A stretch of 64,000 nt of DNA from Sediminibacterium ginsengisoli. GTDB lineage: Bacteria; Bacteroidota; Bacteroidia; Chitinophagales; Chitinophagaceae. Positions 45,542-55,700 of the stretch are shown one piece after another. A program made the translations under genes and the position numbers. The notes under the pieces are model-generated. The model made no database searches, was not told the DNA's origin, and saw only the letters and a program-made list of their open reading frames with translations. The stretch lies in contig NZ_FUWH01000012.1 of assembly GCF_900167075.1 (NCBI RefSeq), forward strand, positions 1 to 64,000, given 5' to 3'. Numbering within the stretch: the first letter of the stretch is position 1; each line of letters starts with the position of its first letter.

Positions 45542-47989
45542 TTATACCCGCCCCGCGCGGATCATGTCTGCAAATACGCCTGATGCGGTTACATCAGCAC
45601 CTGCTCCTGCGCCTTTGATCACCAATGGCTGTTCGGGATAGCGTTCTGTGAAGAACAATACCAGGTTGTCTTTCCCGTATAAATGATAAAAGTCCGATTC
45701 TGCCGGGATATGCTGCAGTCCAACTGCTGCTTTCCCATGCTCATAGCTGGCTACAAACTTCAGCTTGCAGTTCCTGGATGCGGCTTCGTTATAAAGCGCC
45801 TTGAAATGTGGTTCCTGCTTTTCCATTTCGTTATAGAAATCTTCCACACTGCCGTTGAAGCATGAGGCGGGGAGAAATGCGTTGTTGGTGATATCTTTCA
45901 TCTCCAGTTGCTGTCCGGCCTCTCGTGCCAGGATCATGATCTTACGCATCACATCGGTTCCGCCCAGGTCAAGTCTCGGATCCGGCTCTGTATAACCTTC
46001 TTCCTGTGCCTGTCTTACAACAGATGCAAATGATTTTGTGCCGTTGTAATGATTGAATACAAAGTTGAGTGTGCCCGATAATACTGCCTGTATGCGGTTC
46101 ACCTGATCTCCGCTGCGCAGCAGATCATTCAGTGTTCCTATCACCGGCAGGCCTGCACCTACATTGGTTTCAAAAAGAAATGGTGCATTGTACTGACGTG
46201 ATAACGATTTCAGATGCAGGTAACGTTCGTAAGATGACGATGCCGCTATCTTGTTACAAGCCACAACAGCCACACTCTTCTCCAGCAATTGTTCATAAAC
46301 ACCTGCTACTTCCTCATTCGCTGTTACATCTACAAATACACTGTTACGCAGGTTTTTCTCACGGATACGTTTTACAAAATCATGTATACTGCCCGGCGCC
46401 GCATCTGCCAGCAAAACCTTCCAGTTTTCAAGATCGATCCCATCTTCGTTGAACAGGATCTTTTTACTGTTGGCCAGTCCTGTTACGTGGATCTGCAGCC
46501 TGAGCTGGTCTTTCAGGTATACCAGCTGCTTATGGATCTGTGCCAGTAATTTTCCGCCCACATTTCCCGTTCCTGCAATGAAGAGGTTGAGTTGCTTGTA
46601 AGTAGTTTCAAAAAATTCTTCATGCAATACATTAATAGCTTTTTTAACATCGGCAGAAGATAACACGGCTGAGATGTTTTTTTCTGAAGAACCTTGTGCT
46701 ATCGCCCTTACATTGATCCCGTTCCGTCCGAGTGCGCCGAACATTTTACCGCTTACACCAGGCTGACTTTTCATCTTTTCCCCCACTACCGCTACTACCG
46801 ATAAGCCCTGTTCTACTTTTACAGGTTCGAGCAGGCCGCTCCTGAGTTCATGATTAAATGCCTGGTCTATTGAACGTTTGGCTACGATTGCATTTGCGTC
46901 ATTGATTGCCACACAGATGGAATGTTCTGACGAACTTTGTGTAATAAGTATCACATTCACCTGCTCATTGGCCAGCGCTTCGAACAATCTTTTCGAGAAC
47001 CCGGGCACACCTACCATACCTGTTCCTTCCAGGCTCAGCAGGGCAATATTATTGATACTTGAAATACCGCGGATAAAATCATTCCCATTAGCCGTCAGTA
47101 CCTGCTCTATCAGGGTTCCGTAGGCTTTCGGCGCAAATGTATTTTTAACCCATACAGGTATGTTCCTGCTCATTACCGGCTGTATGGTTGGCGGGTAAAT
47201 GATCTTTGCGCCGAAATGCGAGAGCTCCATCGCTTCCTGGTAGGAAATATGGTTGATCGGTTTTGCATTTTGAACTACCCGTGGATCTGCGGTCATCATA
47301 CCACTTACATCTGTCCAGATTTCCAGCACCGCTGCATTCAATGCTGCTGCGAAAATTGCACCGGTATAATCCGAGCCACCCCTTCCGACCGTGGTTGTAT
47401 TCTTTTGCTGATCCGCCGCAATAAAGCCCGGCACTACGTATAACTGGTGTTGGTTCGCCCTGAAATAAGCTGCTATGTTTTCATTGGTTGCTTCAAAATC
47501 TACTGCTGCGTTGCCGAATGCCGAATCGGTTACTACCAGTTGCCGTGCATCTACCCATTGCAGGTCTGCATGGAGTGTCTGCAGTTTTGCGGATATGATT
47601 AACGACGAAAGTAATTCGCCGAAACTGACGATGCGGTCTTTTGTTCGCCCTGATAATTCTCTCAGCAGGGATACGCCATCGCAGATATTTTCCAGTTCAT
47701 TGAAGTGCTGCTTTACCAGGCTGAGCGTTGCGCTTTGTTGCTGTATCGGAAGCAACGCTCTTACCGTATCAAGATGTTTCTGCTCCAGTTCTTTCAGTGC
47801 TTCCTTATAAGCATCATTACCAACCGAAGCCTGAGCGCCGGCCTGCAATAATGCATCCGTAACACCGCCAAGTGCTGAAACTACCAGTACTGTTTTGTCT
47901 TTTTGTATCGATTCCTGTACGATCTCTATTACCTTGTTCATGTTGGCCGCATTGGCTACAGAACTTCCGCCGAATTTTAAAACCTTCAT
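45542..47989 (-). CDS. thrA: Bifunctional aspartokinase/homoserine dehydrogenase
   Basis: 815 residues, the E. coli ThrA/MetL layout. The aspartokinase at about 1-290 begins 'MKVLKFGGSSVANAANM' and contains 'VGRGGSDYTGAIFAAALNA'. Two ACT domains follow at about 310-460 ('INNIALLSLEGTGMVGVPGFSKRLFEALANEQVNVILITQSSSE'). The homoserine dehydrogenase starts near 470 with 'LFIAGTGNVGGKLLAQI' and includes 'GLPVIGTLNDLLRSGDQVNRIQAVLSGTLNFVF'. The ACT domains suggest feedback by threonine. Upstream lies a threonine/isoleucine-rich leader peptide (48094-48192). Confidence 0.96.
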   Translation of the reverse strand: MKVLKFGGSSVANAANMNKVIEIVQESIQKDKTVLVVSALGGVTDALLQAGAQASVGNDAYKEALKELEQKHLDTVRALLPIQQQSATLSLVKQHFNELENICDGVSLLRELSGRTKDRIVSFGELLSSLIISAKLQTLHADLQWVDARQLVVTDSAFGNAAVDFEATNENIAAYFRANQHQLYVVPGFIAADQQKNTTTVGRGGSDYTGAIFAAALNAAVLEIWTDVSGMMTADPRVVQNAKPINHISYQEAMELSHFGAKIIYPPTIQPVMSRNIPVWVKNTFAPKAYGTLIEQVLTANGNDFIRGISSINNIALLSLEGTGMVGVPGFSKRLFEALANEQVNVILITQSSSEHSICVAINDANAIVAKRSIDQAFNHELRSGLLEPVKVEQGLSVVAVVGEKMKSQPGVSGKMFGALGRNGINVRAIAQGSSEKNISAVLSSADVKKAINVLHEEFFETTYKQLNLFIAGTGNVGGKLLAQIHKQLVYLKDQLRLQIHVTGLANSKKILFNEDGIDLENWKVLLADAAPGSIHDFVKRIREKNLRNSVFVDVTANEEVAGVYEQLLEKSVAVVACNKIAASSSYERYLHLKSLSRQYNAPFLFETNVGAGLPVIGTLNDLLRSGDQVNRIQAVLSGTLNFVFNHYNGTKSFASVVRQAQEEGYTEPDPRLDLGGTDVMRKIMILAREAGQQLEMKDITNNAFLPASCFNGSVEDFYNEMEKQEPHFKALYNEAASRNCKLKFVASYEHGKAAVGLQHIPAESDFYHLYGKDNLVLFFTERYPEQPLVIKGAGAGADVTASGVFADMIRAGRV

Positions 47990-48086
47990 TATGCTGTATT
48001 CTAAAGTTGCTTGAAATTGATTGTTTACGATCTGCCTCCCGGCAATCTGCGGCTTTCAAAAGCCCAATGGATTATATGGAAATATG

Positions 48087-48104
48087 CAACCCTTTACAGG
48101 GTTG
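48087..48104 (-). promoter_or_regulatory. Hairpin enclosing the thr leader stop codon
   Basis: On the minus strand CAACCCT and AGGGTTG pair perfectly round a loop GTAA that contains most of the leader's TAA stop codon. A ribosome at the last Thr codons or the stop would prevent this stem. No strong U-tract follows, so a terminator role is unproven. Confidence 0.45.
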
Positions 48105-48192
48105 TAATAATAGTTGTGGTAATAATAGCAGCTATCATCAGCGTTGCCGATGTGCGGAGAAATGAATTGATATGTACAGATGTTACTGTCAT
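48094..48192 (-). CDS. thrL: Threonine/isoleucine-rich leader peptide before thrA
   Basis: A 32-codon frame from ATG at 48192 to TAA at 48094, ending 104 bases before thrA. The C-terminal part reads MIAAIITTTIITTL, with five Thr and five Ile codons in the last 13. The same idea, a run of Thr and Ile codons directly before the operon, is seen in the thrL attenuator peptide of E. coli. An internal ATG at 48138 would give just the 14-residue Thr/Ile peptide. It starts 36 bases after ilvA ends, so it lies on the path of read-through from the ilv genes or is served by a promoter within ilvA. The gene symbol is by analogy. Confidence 0.72.
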   Translation of the reverse strand: MTVTSVHINSFLRTSATLMIAAIITTTIITTL

Positions 48193-48228
48193 GCTGCCTG
48201 CGGGCTTAAAGATAATGATATTCACGCA

Positions 48229-49479
48229 TTAAACGAGATAACCGAAAAGATCATCATTTTTATTTAACTCGGTATAATTGATATTGTGCAATTGCATTTT
48301 GGCTGTCAGTGTTTCATAATCCTTTTTCGATTTCAGTTCTATGCCTACCAGTGCCGGGCCTGATTCCTTGTTATGCTTCTGCATATATTCAAACCGGGTA
48401 ATATCATCGTCGGGACCAAGAATATGATTCACGAATTCTCTCAATGCGCCTGGTCTTTGTGCAAACCGGATGAGGAAATAATGCTTTAATCCCTCATACT
48501 GCAATGATCGTTCCTTGATCTCCTGCATGCGGTCGATATCGTTGTTGCTTCCGCTTACAATACAAACTACAGTCTTCCCCCTGATCGCTTCTGCATAGTT
48601 TTCCAACGCTGCTATAGACAATGCGCCTGCCGGTTCTACAACAATTGCATCTTCATTATATAATTTCAGAATAGTCGAACACACTTTTCCTTCCGGCGCC
48701 AGGTACATTTCGCTTAACACTTCGCTGCAGATACTGAATGTAAGATCGCCCACCCGTTTTACCGCGGCTCCGTCTACAAACCGTTCAATATTATCCAGCG
48801 TTACAGGATGTCCTGCCTCCAGTGCCTGCTGCATGGAGGGTGCGCCTTCCGGCTCCACACCGATCACTTTCGTTGCGGGCGAATACCATTTAAAATAAGT
48901 TCCAACACCCGCACAAAGACCGCCGCCACCAACCGGCACAAAAAGATAATCCACTTCCGGCTGATCTTCCAGTATTTCCATCCCTACTGTAGCCTGTCCT
49001 TCTATGATCCGCATATCATCGAAGGGCGGGATGAATGTCATGCCATGTTCTTCTGTATATTTTTTTGCTGCAATGGCACAATCGTCAAATGTATCGCCTA
49101 CCAGCCTGATATCTATAAACCCATCACCGAACATCCGGGTCTGGCTTACTTTCTGGTTGGGTGTAATAATAGGCATAAAGACAACGCCGCGTACATTCAA
49201 ACGTTTACAACTGTATGCAAACCCCTGTGCATGGTTTCCGGCACTGGCACAAACCACGCCGCGCATCAGCTGCCACTCGGGCAAGCTGCTCATCATATTG
49301 TAAGCGCCGCGAAGTTTATACGACCGCACCACCTGCAGATCTTCCCTTTTCAGAAATACGCTGCAGTTGTACCTGCGGGACAGGCTGTGATTATACGTCA
49401 GCGGGGTTCTGTTCACCACTGGTTTTAACCGCGCTGCCGCCGCAGCAAAATCAAATGTATCTGTTGTTGTCAGTTCCAT
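48229..49479 (-). CDS. ilvA: Threonine deaminase (ammonia-lyase)
   Basis: 416 residues. First step of isoleucine synthesis, threonine to 2-oxobutanoate. The PLP lysine lies in 'LKREDLQVVRSYKLRGAYNMM'; 'CASAGNHAQGFAYSCKRL' and 'VPVGGGGLCAGVGTYFK' are the family marks. A single ACT-like regulatory domain fills about 330-410, so this is the short form with one regulatory unit, unlike the 514-residue E. coli enzyme with two. It closes the ilvE-D-B-N-C-A block and precedes the thr leader. Confidence 0.95.
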   Translation of the reverse strand: MELTTTDTFDFAAAAARLKPVVNRTPLTYNHSLSRRYNCSVFLKREDLQVVRSYKLRGAYNMMSSLPEWQLMRGVVCASAGNHAQGFAYSCKRLNVRGVVFMPIITPNQKVSQTRMFGDGFIDIRLVGDTFDDCAIAAKKYTEEHGMTFIPPFDDMRIIEGQATVGMEILEDQPEVDYLFVPVGGGGLCAGVGTYFKWYSPATKVIGVEPEGAPSMQQALEAGHPVTLDNIERFVDGAAVKRVGDLTFSICSEVLSEMYLAPEGKVCSTILKLYNEDAIVVEPAGALSIAALENYAEAIRGKTVVCIVSGSNNDIDRMQEIKERSLQYEGLKHYFLIRFAQRPGALREFVNHILGPDDDITRFEYMQKHNKESGPALVGIELKSKKDYETLTAKMQLHNINYTELNKNDDLFGYLV

Positions 49480-49492
49480 GAATGATAGTTTA

Positions 49493-49520
49493 CCCGCCTT
49501 CGCTGCAAAACGAAGGCGGG
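49493..49520. promoter_or_regulatory. Strong hairpin between ilvC and ilvA
   Basis: CCCGCCTTCG (49493-49502) and CGAAGGCGGG (49511-49520) form a perfect 10-base stem with an 8-base loop, 13 bases before the ilvA start codon. On the minus strand it is preceded by an A-rich run and not followed by Ts, so it is not a standard intrinsic terminator for ilvC. It may stabilise the ilvC 3' end or lower ilvA translation. Confidence 0.6.
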
Positions 49521-49539
49521 ATTTGTTTTTTTGTCAGGC

Positions 49540-50595
49540 CTAAGCCGTTACCTGGTTCTCAGGACGAAGGCTCCGCACTGTTTTTCCTGCCTGCCAGAGT
49601 TCGCTTTCGCGCAGCTCTTTCAGCTCTTCTTCCAGTTTCTCACGGTAATCGGTTTTGCTGTTGCTGTCGATCGATTTTGCAGCTTCGTTTCCTGCCGCTA
49701 CACTTTCATATAATTCTGTGAATACCGGTTTGGTTGCATCGCGGAACTTCTTCCACCAGTCGAGCGCGCCACGCTGTGCTGTTGTTGAACAGTTTGCATA
49801 CATCCAGTCCATTCCGTTCTCTGCTACCAGCGGCATGAGGGATTGTGTGAGCTCTTCTACGGTTTCATTAAAAGCTTCAGATGGTGTATGTCCCTTTGCA
49901 CGCAGCACTTCATACTGTGCGGCAAAAATGCCCTGAATAGCGCCCATCAGTGTTCCGCGCTCGCCGGTGAGATCACTGTATACTTCTTTTTTGAAATTGG
50001 TTTCGAACAGGTAGCCGCTTCCGATTGCAATACCGAGTGCCACCACTCTTTCGAAAGCGTGGCCGGTTGCATCCTGGAAAATGGCGTAGCTGCTGTTGAG
50101 ACCACGGCCCTGCAGGAACATTCTTCTCAGTGAAGTGCCCGATCCTTTTGGTGCTACCAGGAATACATCTACATCTGCAGGCGGAATGATACCGGTCTGC
50201 TCGTTGTAGGTGATACCAAAGCCATGAGAGAAATATAATGCCTTACCGGGGGTAAGATGTTTTTTTACGGTTGGCCAGAGCTGGATCTGGGCTGCATCAC
50301 TCAACAGGTAACAAATGATGGTTCCGCGCTCAAGGGCTTCTTCTATTTCGAACAATGACTCACCGGGTACGAAGCCATCCTGAACAGCTTTGTCCCAGCT
50401 TTTGGAATTTTTACGCTGACCTACAATTACATTAATGCCATTTTCCTTCTGGTTCAATGCCTGGCCCGGGCCTTGTACGCCGTAGCCGATCACTGCCACT
50501 ACTTCATCTTTCAGCACTTCCTGTGCTTTTGAGAGGGGGAATTCCTCGCGGGTTACAACGTTTTCTTCAACGCCGCCGAAATTTAATTTTGCCAT
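49540..50595 (-). CDS. ilvC: Ketol-acid reductoisomerase
   Basis: 351 residues. Second common step of valine and isoleucine synthesis, NADPH-dependent. The nucleotide loop is 'VIGYGVQGPGQALNQKENG' and the C-terminal knotted domain has 'SDLTGERGTLMGAIQGIFAAQYEVL' with the metal ligands. Its 'VAPKGSGTSLRRMFLQGRG' is the class I type with an unusual insertion typical of Bacteroidota. It follows ilvN by 61 bases. Confidence 0.94.
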   Translation of the reverse strand: MAKLNFGGVEENVVTREEFPLSKAQEVLKDEVVAVIGYGVQGPGQALNQKENGINVIVGQRKNSKSWDKAVQDGFVPGESLFEIEEALERGTIICYLLSDAAQIQLWPTVKKHLTPGKALYFSHGFGITYNEQTGIIPPADVDVFLVAPKGSGTSLRRMFLQGRGLNSSYAIFQDATGHAFERVVALGIAIGSGYLFETNFKKEVYSDLTGERGTLMGAIQGIFAAQYEVLRAKGHTPSEAFNETVEELTQSLMPLVAENGMDWMYANCSTTAQRGALDWWKKFRDATKPVFTELYESVAAGNEAAKSIDSNSKTDYREKLEEELKELRESELWQAGKTVRSLRPENQVTA

Positions 50596-50656
50596 CTGTT
50601 TACTGGTTTACTTGTTTGATTGATGATTTGAATAGAGTGTTTATTGATTGTCAGCA

Positions 50657-51247
50657 TTACATGGAGAATACTTCCTGCTGCTGGTTGAGAAATTCATTTT
50701 CGATGATCTCGCTGCCAGGCTCCTGCGCTTCAAACTCCTTGATCTTTTCGTGGAATCCGCTGCTGGCTTTAATGATCGCCACGCGCGCACTTCTTACGAA
50801 TTCTATCAGTCCGTAAGGTTCCAGTACTTTGATCAGCTTATTGGTCTCTTCGCGGTGACCGGTGGTTTCAAATATGGTATAGTCTTTACGGATCGCTACT
50901 GCCCTTGCGCCGTATTCGCGCAGCAATCTTTCTACCTGCACTTTTTCTGCAATTTCATCCGTTGATACTTTGTACAAGGCCAATTCCTGCCACACGATCT
51001 CGCTGTTGGTATTGAAATATGCTTTCAATACTTCTACCTGTTTTTCTATTTGCCGTACGAGCTTGCGTACCACTTCCTCTGTTTCTTCTATTACAATAGT
51101 GAAACGGTGAATTCCGTCTACTTCAGAAGGCGAAGTATTCAGGCTCTGCACATTGATCTTCCTTCTCGAAAAAATAATAGCGATCCTGTTCAGCAGGCCG
51201 ATATGGTTTTCTGTATATACAGTGATGGTGAATTCCTGTTTGTTCAT
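50657..51247 (-). CDS. ilvN: Acetolactate synthase small subunit
   Basis: 196 residues. Regulatory subunit of acetolactate synthase. The ACT domain at 1-80 begins 'KQEFTITVYTENHIGLLNRIAIIFSRRKINVQSLNTSPSE', and a second small domain follows with 'YTIFETTGHREETNKLIKVLEPYGLIEFVRSARVAI'. It mediates valine or isoleucine feedback. It lies 11 bases from ilvB. Confidence 0.93.
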   Translation of the reverse strand: MNKQEFTITVYTENHIGLLNRIAIIFSRRKINVQSLNTSPSEVDGIHRFTIVIEETEEVVRKLVRQIEKQVEVLKAYFNTNSEIVWQELALYKVSTDEIAEKVQVERLLREYGARAVAIRKDYTIFETTGHREETNKLIKVLEPYGLIEFVRSARVAIIKASSGFHEKIKEFEAQEPGSEIIENEFLNQQQEVFSM

Positions 51248-51258
51248 GATTGCTTGTT

Positions 51259-53001
51259 TTATTTTAACCGGATCTCGCTTACGCTGCAGCCCTGCGGTAC
51301 CATTGGGAATACATTGTTCTCTTTACCTACCATTACTTCCAGCAGGTAAGCGCCGTTGTGCGATAACATTGTTTCCAGCGCATCTTTAAGACCGGCGCGT
51401 TCCGATACTTTGCGGCCTGCAATTCCATAGCCGCTTGCAACAGTTACATAATCGGGGCTGGCTATGTCTACAAATGAATAACGTTTGTCGTGGAAGAGCT
51501 GCTGCCATTGTCTTACCATACCGAGGAACTGGTTATTCAGGATCAGGATCTTTACATTGAGTTCTGTCTGCATGATGGTTCCTAATTCCTGGATGGTCAT
51601 CTGCACACCACCGTCACCGATCACAGCAACGACCGGCCTGTGCGGTGCGCCGAATTTGGCCCCGATGGCAGCGGGCAGTGCGAAGCCCATGGTTCCCAAT
51701 CCACCCGATGTGATATTACTTCTTGTCTCGTTGAACTTTGCGTAACGGCAGGCTACCATCTGGTGCTGGCCTACATCCGTTACGATCACCGCATCGCCGC
51801 CGGTAAGTTCGTTCAATACCCTTAACACTTCGCCCATGGTCATTTCATCGCCTTTGGGATTCAGCTCATCGTAGATCACCTGTTGTTCCTCTTCCCTGCT
51901 GTACTGCCTGAATTTCTCTACCCATTGAGGATATACTTTTTGTTCGATGCGTTTGGTGAGCAGCGGAAGCGTTTCCTTACAATCGCCCCATACACCCACA
52001 TCGGCCTTTACATTCTTATCTATTTCCGACGGATCGATATCGAGGTGAATGATCTTTGCCTGTCTGGCGTATTTATCAAGCCTGCCGGTCACACGGTCGT
52101 CGAACCGCATACCTACTGCGACCAGTACATCGCACTCGTTGGTAAGCACATTCGGCCCGTAATTACCATGCATGCCCAGCATACCCATGTTCAGCGGGTG
52201 CTCCGTTGGCAGTGCACTGAGACCGAGGATAGTCCATGCAGCAGGGATCCCGCTTTTTTCTATAAAGGTTTTGAACTCTTTTTCGGCTTTGCCAAGAATA
52301 ACGCCCTGGCCGAAGATCACGAATGGTTTTTCTGCTGCATTGATGAGCGCGGCAGCTTCATCTATATATTCTTTACGAATGATCGGTTTGGGCCTGTAGC
52401 TGCGGATATGATCGCAGTGCCTGTAGCCTTCGTAATCGAATTTCTGCAGCTGTGCATTTTTGGTGATGTCGATCAGCACGGGACCCGGCCTGCCACTTTT
52501 GGCAATGTAAAATGCCTTGGCCAGAACTGCTGGTATTTCCACGGCATCCGTTACCTGATAATTCCATTTGGTAACGGGTGCTGTTATATTGATCACATCT
52601 GTTTCCTGGAAAGCATCGGTACCCAGCAGGTGTGCAAATACCTGGCCTGTGATACAGACGAGCGGTGTACTGTCGATCATCGCATCTGCGAGACCTGTGA
52701 CGAGATTGGTTGCTCCCGGGCCACTGGTCGCAAATACGATACCTGCTTTGCCGGAGGCCCTGGCATAACCCTGTGCGGCGTGAATACCGCCCTGCTCATG
52801 TCTTACAAGAACATGTTTCAGTTTGTCATTATAATCGTACAAGGCATCATAAATAGGCATGATGGCCCCGCCCGGGTAACCGAAGATCGTGTCAACGCCT
52901 TCTGCAATGAACGCCTCCAGTACAGCCTGCGAACCCGTAAGCTGAACCGCTGTTTTTGTTTCGGCTTGTTTTTCTTCTATCCCGATTGCTGCTGTTTCCA
53001 T
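51259..53001 (-). CDS. ilvB: Acetolactate synthase large subunit
   Basis: 580 residues. Thiamine-diphosphate enzyme joining pyruvate with pyruvate or 2-oxobutanoate. The N-terminal 'GVDTIFGYPGGAIMPIYDAL' has the family glycine motif and the catalytic glutamate lies in 'HVLVRHEQGGIHAAQGYARA'. The ThDP motif near residue 450 is 'AVIGDGGVQMTIQELGTIMQTELNVKILILNN'. It follows ilvD by 44 bases. Confidence 0.95.
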   Translation of the reverse strand: METAAIGIEEKQAETKTAVQLTGSQAVLEAFIAEGVDTIFGYPGGAIMPIYDALYDYNDKLKHVLVRHEQGGIHAAQGYARASGKAGIVFATSGPGATNLVTGLADAMIDSTPLVCITGQVFAHLLGTDAFQETDVINITAPVTKWNYQVTDAVEIPAVLAKAFYIAKSGRPGPVLIDITKNAQLQKFDYEGYRHCDHIRSYRPKPIIRKEYIDEAAALINAAEKPFVIFGQGVILGKAEKEFKTFIEKSGIPAAWTILGLSALPTEHPLNMGMLGMHGNYGPNVLTNECDVLVAVGMRFDDRVTGRLDKYARQAKIIHLDIDPSEIDKNVKADVGVWGDCKETLPLLTKRIEQKVYPQWVEKFRQYSREEEQQVIYDELNPKGDEMTMGEVLRVLNELTGGDAVIVTDVGQHQMVACRYAKFNETRSNITSGGLGTMGFALPAAIGAKFGAPHRPVVAVIGDGGVQMTIQELGTIMQTELNVKILILNNQFLGMVRQWQQLFHDKRYSFVDIASPDYVTVASGYGIAGRKVSERAGLKDALETMLSHNGAYLLEVMVGKENNVFPMVPQGCSVSEIRLK

Positions 53002-53045
53002 GGTATGTGATTAAATGGATAATAGGTTGTTGAAGTTGATCCTGT

Positions 53046-54728
53046 TTATGCTTCGTCGGTAACACAGCCCTGCGAAGCATCTTTTACGCACTGTGCATAT
53101 TTGAATAAAACACCGCGCTCTGCTTTTAACGGCGGCTGCACCCAGGCTGCTTTACGCTGCGCAATTATCTCATCCGGTACTTTAAGATTGATCGAATTAT
53201 TGACAGCATCCAGCTCAATAATATCGTCATCCTGTACCAGGGCAATCACACCGCCGTTATAGGCTTCGGGCATGATGTGGCCTACTACAAATCCATGTGT
53301 GCCGCCACTGAATCGTCCATCTGTGATCAGCGCAACTGATTTTCCCAATCCTGCGCCGATGAGTGCCGATGTGGGTTTCAGCATTTCCTGCATACCCGGT
53401 CCGCCTCTCGGGCCTACGTAACGGATCACTACCACATCACCATGCCTGATCTTCCCGGTATTGATGCCGCTGATCAGTTCCTGCTCACCGTCGAATACAC
53501 GCGCCGGACCAACAAACCGCTCTCCTTCCTTACCGCTGATCTTTGCCACACTTCCGCCTGATGCCAGGTTACCGTATAAGATCTGCAGGTGGCCCGTTGC
53601 TTTCAGCGGTTGTTCCAGCGGATAGATGATCTTCTGTGTTTCAAAATCCAGGTCCGGTACCGCTTCCAGGTTTTCGGCCACTGTTTTGCCGGTAACTGTC
53701 AGGCAGTCGCCGTGCAGCAGCCCTTTCTGCAGCAGGTATTTCATTACTGCCGGCACACCGCCATACTGATGCAGATCCTGCATCATGTATTTACCGCTTG
53801 GTTTAAAGTCGGCCAGTACCGGCACCCTGTTGCTGAGTTCCTGGAAATCATCCTGTGTCAGCGATACGTTTACACTTTTCGCCATAGCGATGAGGTGCAG
53901 TACAGCATTGGTGCTTCCGCCGAGTATCATTACCACGGTGATCGCATTTTCAAATGCTTTGCGGGTCATGATATCCCTGGGTTTGATATCTTTTTCCAGC
54001 AGGCTGCGGATAGCTGCTCCTGCCGCAAGACATTCCTGTTTTTTCTCTTCGCTCAAAGCCGGGTTGGATGAAGAATAGGGCAGGCTCATACCCAGCGCTT
54101 CAATTGCCGAAGCCATCGTATTTGCCGTATACATTCCGCCGCACGCACCTGCACCCGGACAGGAATGTTTTACGATGCCTTTGAAGTCGGCATCATCGAG
54201 GTTGCCTGCTATTTTCTGGCCCAATGCCTCAAATGCCGAAACGATATTCAGATCCTGGCCTTTGTAATGACCGGGCGCGATGGTTCCGCCATAGACCATG
54301 ATGGCAGGCCTGTTGAGCCGTCCCATTGCAATGAGTGAACCCGGCATATTTTTATCGCAGCCCGGAAGAGCGATCAGGCCATCGTAGTACTGTGCACCGC
54401 AAACCGCTTCAATAGAATCTGCAATGATATCGCGACTTACAAGTGAATAACGCATACCATCTGTTCCGTTGCTGATACCATCGCTCACGCCAATGGTATT
54501 GAAGATGAGGCCAACCAGCTCGTTATCCCATACACTCTGCTTCACCAGTTTAGCCAGGTCATTCAGGTGCATATTGCAGGTATTGCCATCGTAACCCATG
54601 CTTACCACACCCACCTGTGCTTTTTTCAGATCTTCATCTGTAAGGCCAATTCCATAAAGCATTGCCTGCGCTGCCGGCTGTGTCTCATCCTGTGTAATTG
54701 TTTTTGAATATTTATTCAGTTGCTGCAT
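53046..54728 (-). CDS. ilvD: Dihydroxyacid dehydratase
   Basis: 560 residues. Fe-S enzyme making the 2-oxo acids of valine and isoleucine. Cluster cysteines lie in '[21 protein letters not shown]' and '[20 protein letters not shown]', and a further cysteine residue in '[14 protein letters not shown]'. '[19 protein letters not shown]' near the C-terminus is the other family mark. The enzyme depends on the Suf machinery encoded at 14-20 kb. It follows ilvE by 34 bases. Confidence 0.95.
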   Translation of the reverse strand: MQQLNKYSKTITQDETQPAAQAMLYGIGLTDEDLKKAQVGVVSMGYDGNTCNMHLNDLAKLVKQSVWDNELVGLIFNTIGVSDGISNGTDGMRYSLVSRDIIADSIEAVCGAQYYDGLIALPGCDKNMPGSLIAMGRLNRPAIMVYGGTIAPGHYKGQDLNIVSAFEALGQKIAGNLDDADFKGIVKHSCPGAGACGGMYTANTMASAIEALGMSLPYSSSNPALSEEKKQECLAAGAAIRSLLEKDIKPRDIMTRKAFENAITVVMILGGSTNAVLHLIAMAKSVNVSLTQDDFQELSNRVPVLADFKPSGKYMMQDLHQYGGVPAVMKYLLQKGLLHGDCLTVTGKTVAENLEAVPDLDFETQKIIYPLEQPLKATGHLQILYGNLASGGSVAKISGKEGERFVGPARVFDGEQELISGINTGKIRHGDVVVIRYVGPRGGPGMQEMLKPTSALIGAGLGKSVALITDGRFSGGTHGFVVGHIMPEAYNGGVIALVQDDDIIELDAVNNSINLKVPDEIIAQRKAAWVQPPLKAERGVLFKYAQCVKDASQGCVTDEA

Positions 54729-54762
54729 ACGTTTTTTTTGATAGCTGATGGATAAATGAATT

Positions 54763-55662
54763 TTATGCGGTTACGCCTTCCTGTACAGGTAACCCGATCA
54801 CAAGCCTTGAATAAGCTTCCTGTATCCTGCAGCCCAATGTGCTGTTCCAGGCTTTAGGGAATATTGTATCATCAAGTGATTGCCAGCCGATCACTTCTGC
54901 AGCGGTGCCACAGAAGAATGCGGAATCGGCATCTTTAACTGCATCTGTCGTAAAGAACTTTTCTTCCACTTCAATATCAAGCTCCTTACAGATCTCAAGC
55001 ACTGTTGCCCTGGTAATGCCCGGCAGGATATTACCAAGCGCAGGTGTAAAGAGCTTCCCGTCTTTTTCATAGAACATGTTTGCGCCGGGGCCTTCTGCCA
55101 CATGGCCGTTCATATCTGTAAGCAGGGCTTCGTCGAAACCTTTTGCTTTTGCTTCCTGGCTTGCAAGTATAGAATTCACGTAATGCCCGCCTGCTTTGGC
55201 ATGTATCTTAAACCCTTTGGGATTAGGTCTTTCGAAGGATGATGTCATTACACGCAGTAATTTATCGCCGAGAAAAGGTGCCATCTGCCATGCTTCGATA
55301 GCAATGAAAGATGCTGTATTAACCTGGAAACCCATATTGGCAGGGGCATACACGATAGGCCTGATATAAGCATCCTGCAGGTTGTTACGTTCCAGCAACT
55401 CATAGGTGGCAGCAATCAGTTCATCAGTATCATACGCATAAGGCATGTTCAGCGCCTGCGCAGATGCTTTCAGCCTTTGGTAGTGTTCTGTTGCTTTAAA
55501 GATGCGCGTTTCACCGGCTGCGGTCTTATAAGACCTGATTCCTTCAAACACCGAGTAACCGTAATGCAGCGACTGACTGTAGAAATCCATTGTAGCTTCG
55601 GCAGCTTTTACAAACTGTCCGTTGAGATAGATCACCGTATTGCCGTCATAATAATTTGCCAT
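54763..55662 (-). CDS. ilvE: Branched-chain amino acid aminotransferase
   Basis: 299 residues from the ATG at 55662 ([17 protein letters not shown]); the frame is open further upstream but that part lies in the attenuator. Class IV PLP fold: '[19 protein letters not shown]', '[52 protein letters not shown]' and '[17 protein letters not shown]'. It catalyses the last step of Val, Leu and Ile synthesis. It is the first structural gene after the ilv attenuator and opens ilvE-D-B-N-C-A. Confidence 0.95.
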   Translation of the reverse strand: MANYYDGNTVIYLNGQFVKAAEATMDFYSQSLHYGYSVFEGIRSYKTAAGETRIFKATEHYQRLKASAQALNMPYAYDTDELIAATYELLERNNLQDAYIRPIVYAPANMGFQVNTASFIAIEAWQMAPFLGDKLLRVMTSSFERPNPKGFKIHAKAGGHYVNSILASQEAKAKGFDEALLTDMNGHVAEGPGANMFYEKDGKLFTPALGNILPGITRATVLEICKELDIEVEEKFFTTDAVKDADSAFFCGTAAEVIGWQSLDDTIFPKAWNSTLGCRIQEAYSRLVIGLPVQEGVTA

Positions 55663-55700
55663 ATCCTGTGCTTTTCGCGTTTTAAATGAGTATAAAAACA

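Noticed and set aside
48011..48232. Plus-strand frame with a hydrophobic run (VVIIVVVIIAAIIS)
   Set aside because: It is the complement of the Thr/Ile codon run of the thr leader, on the wrong strand for every neighbouring gene.
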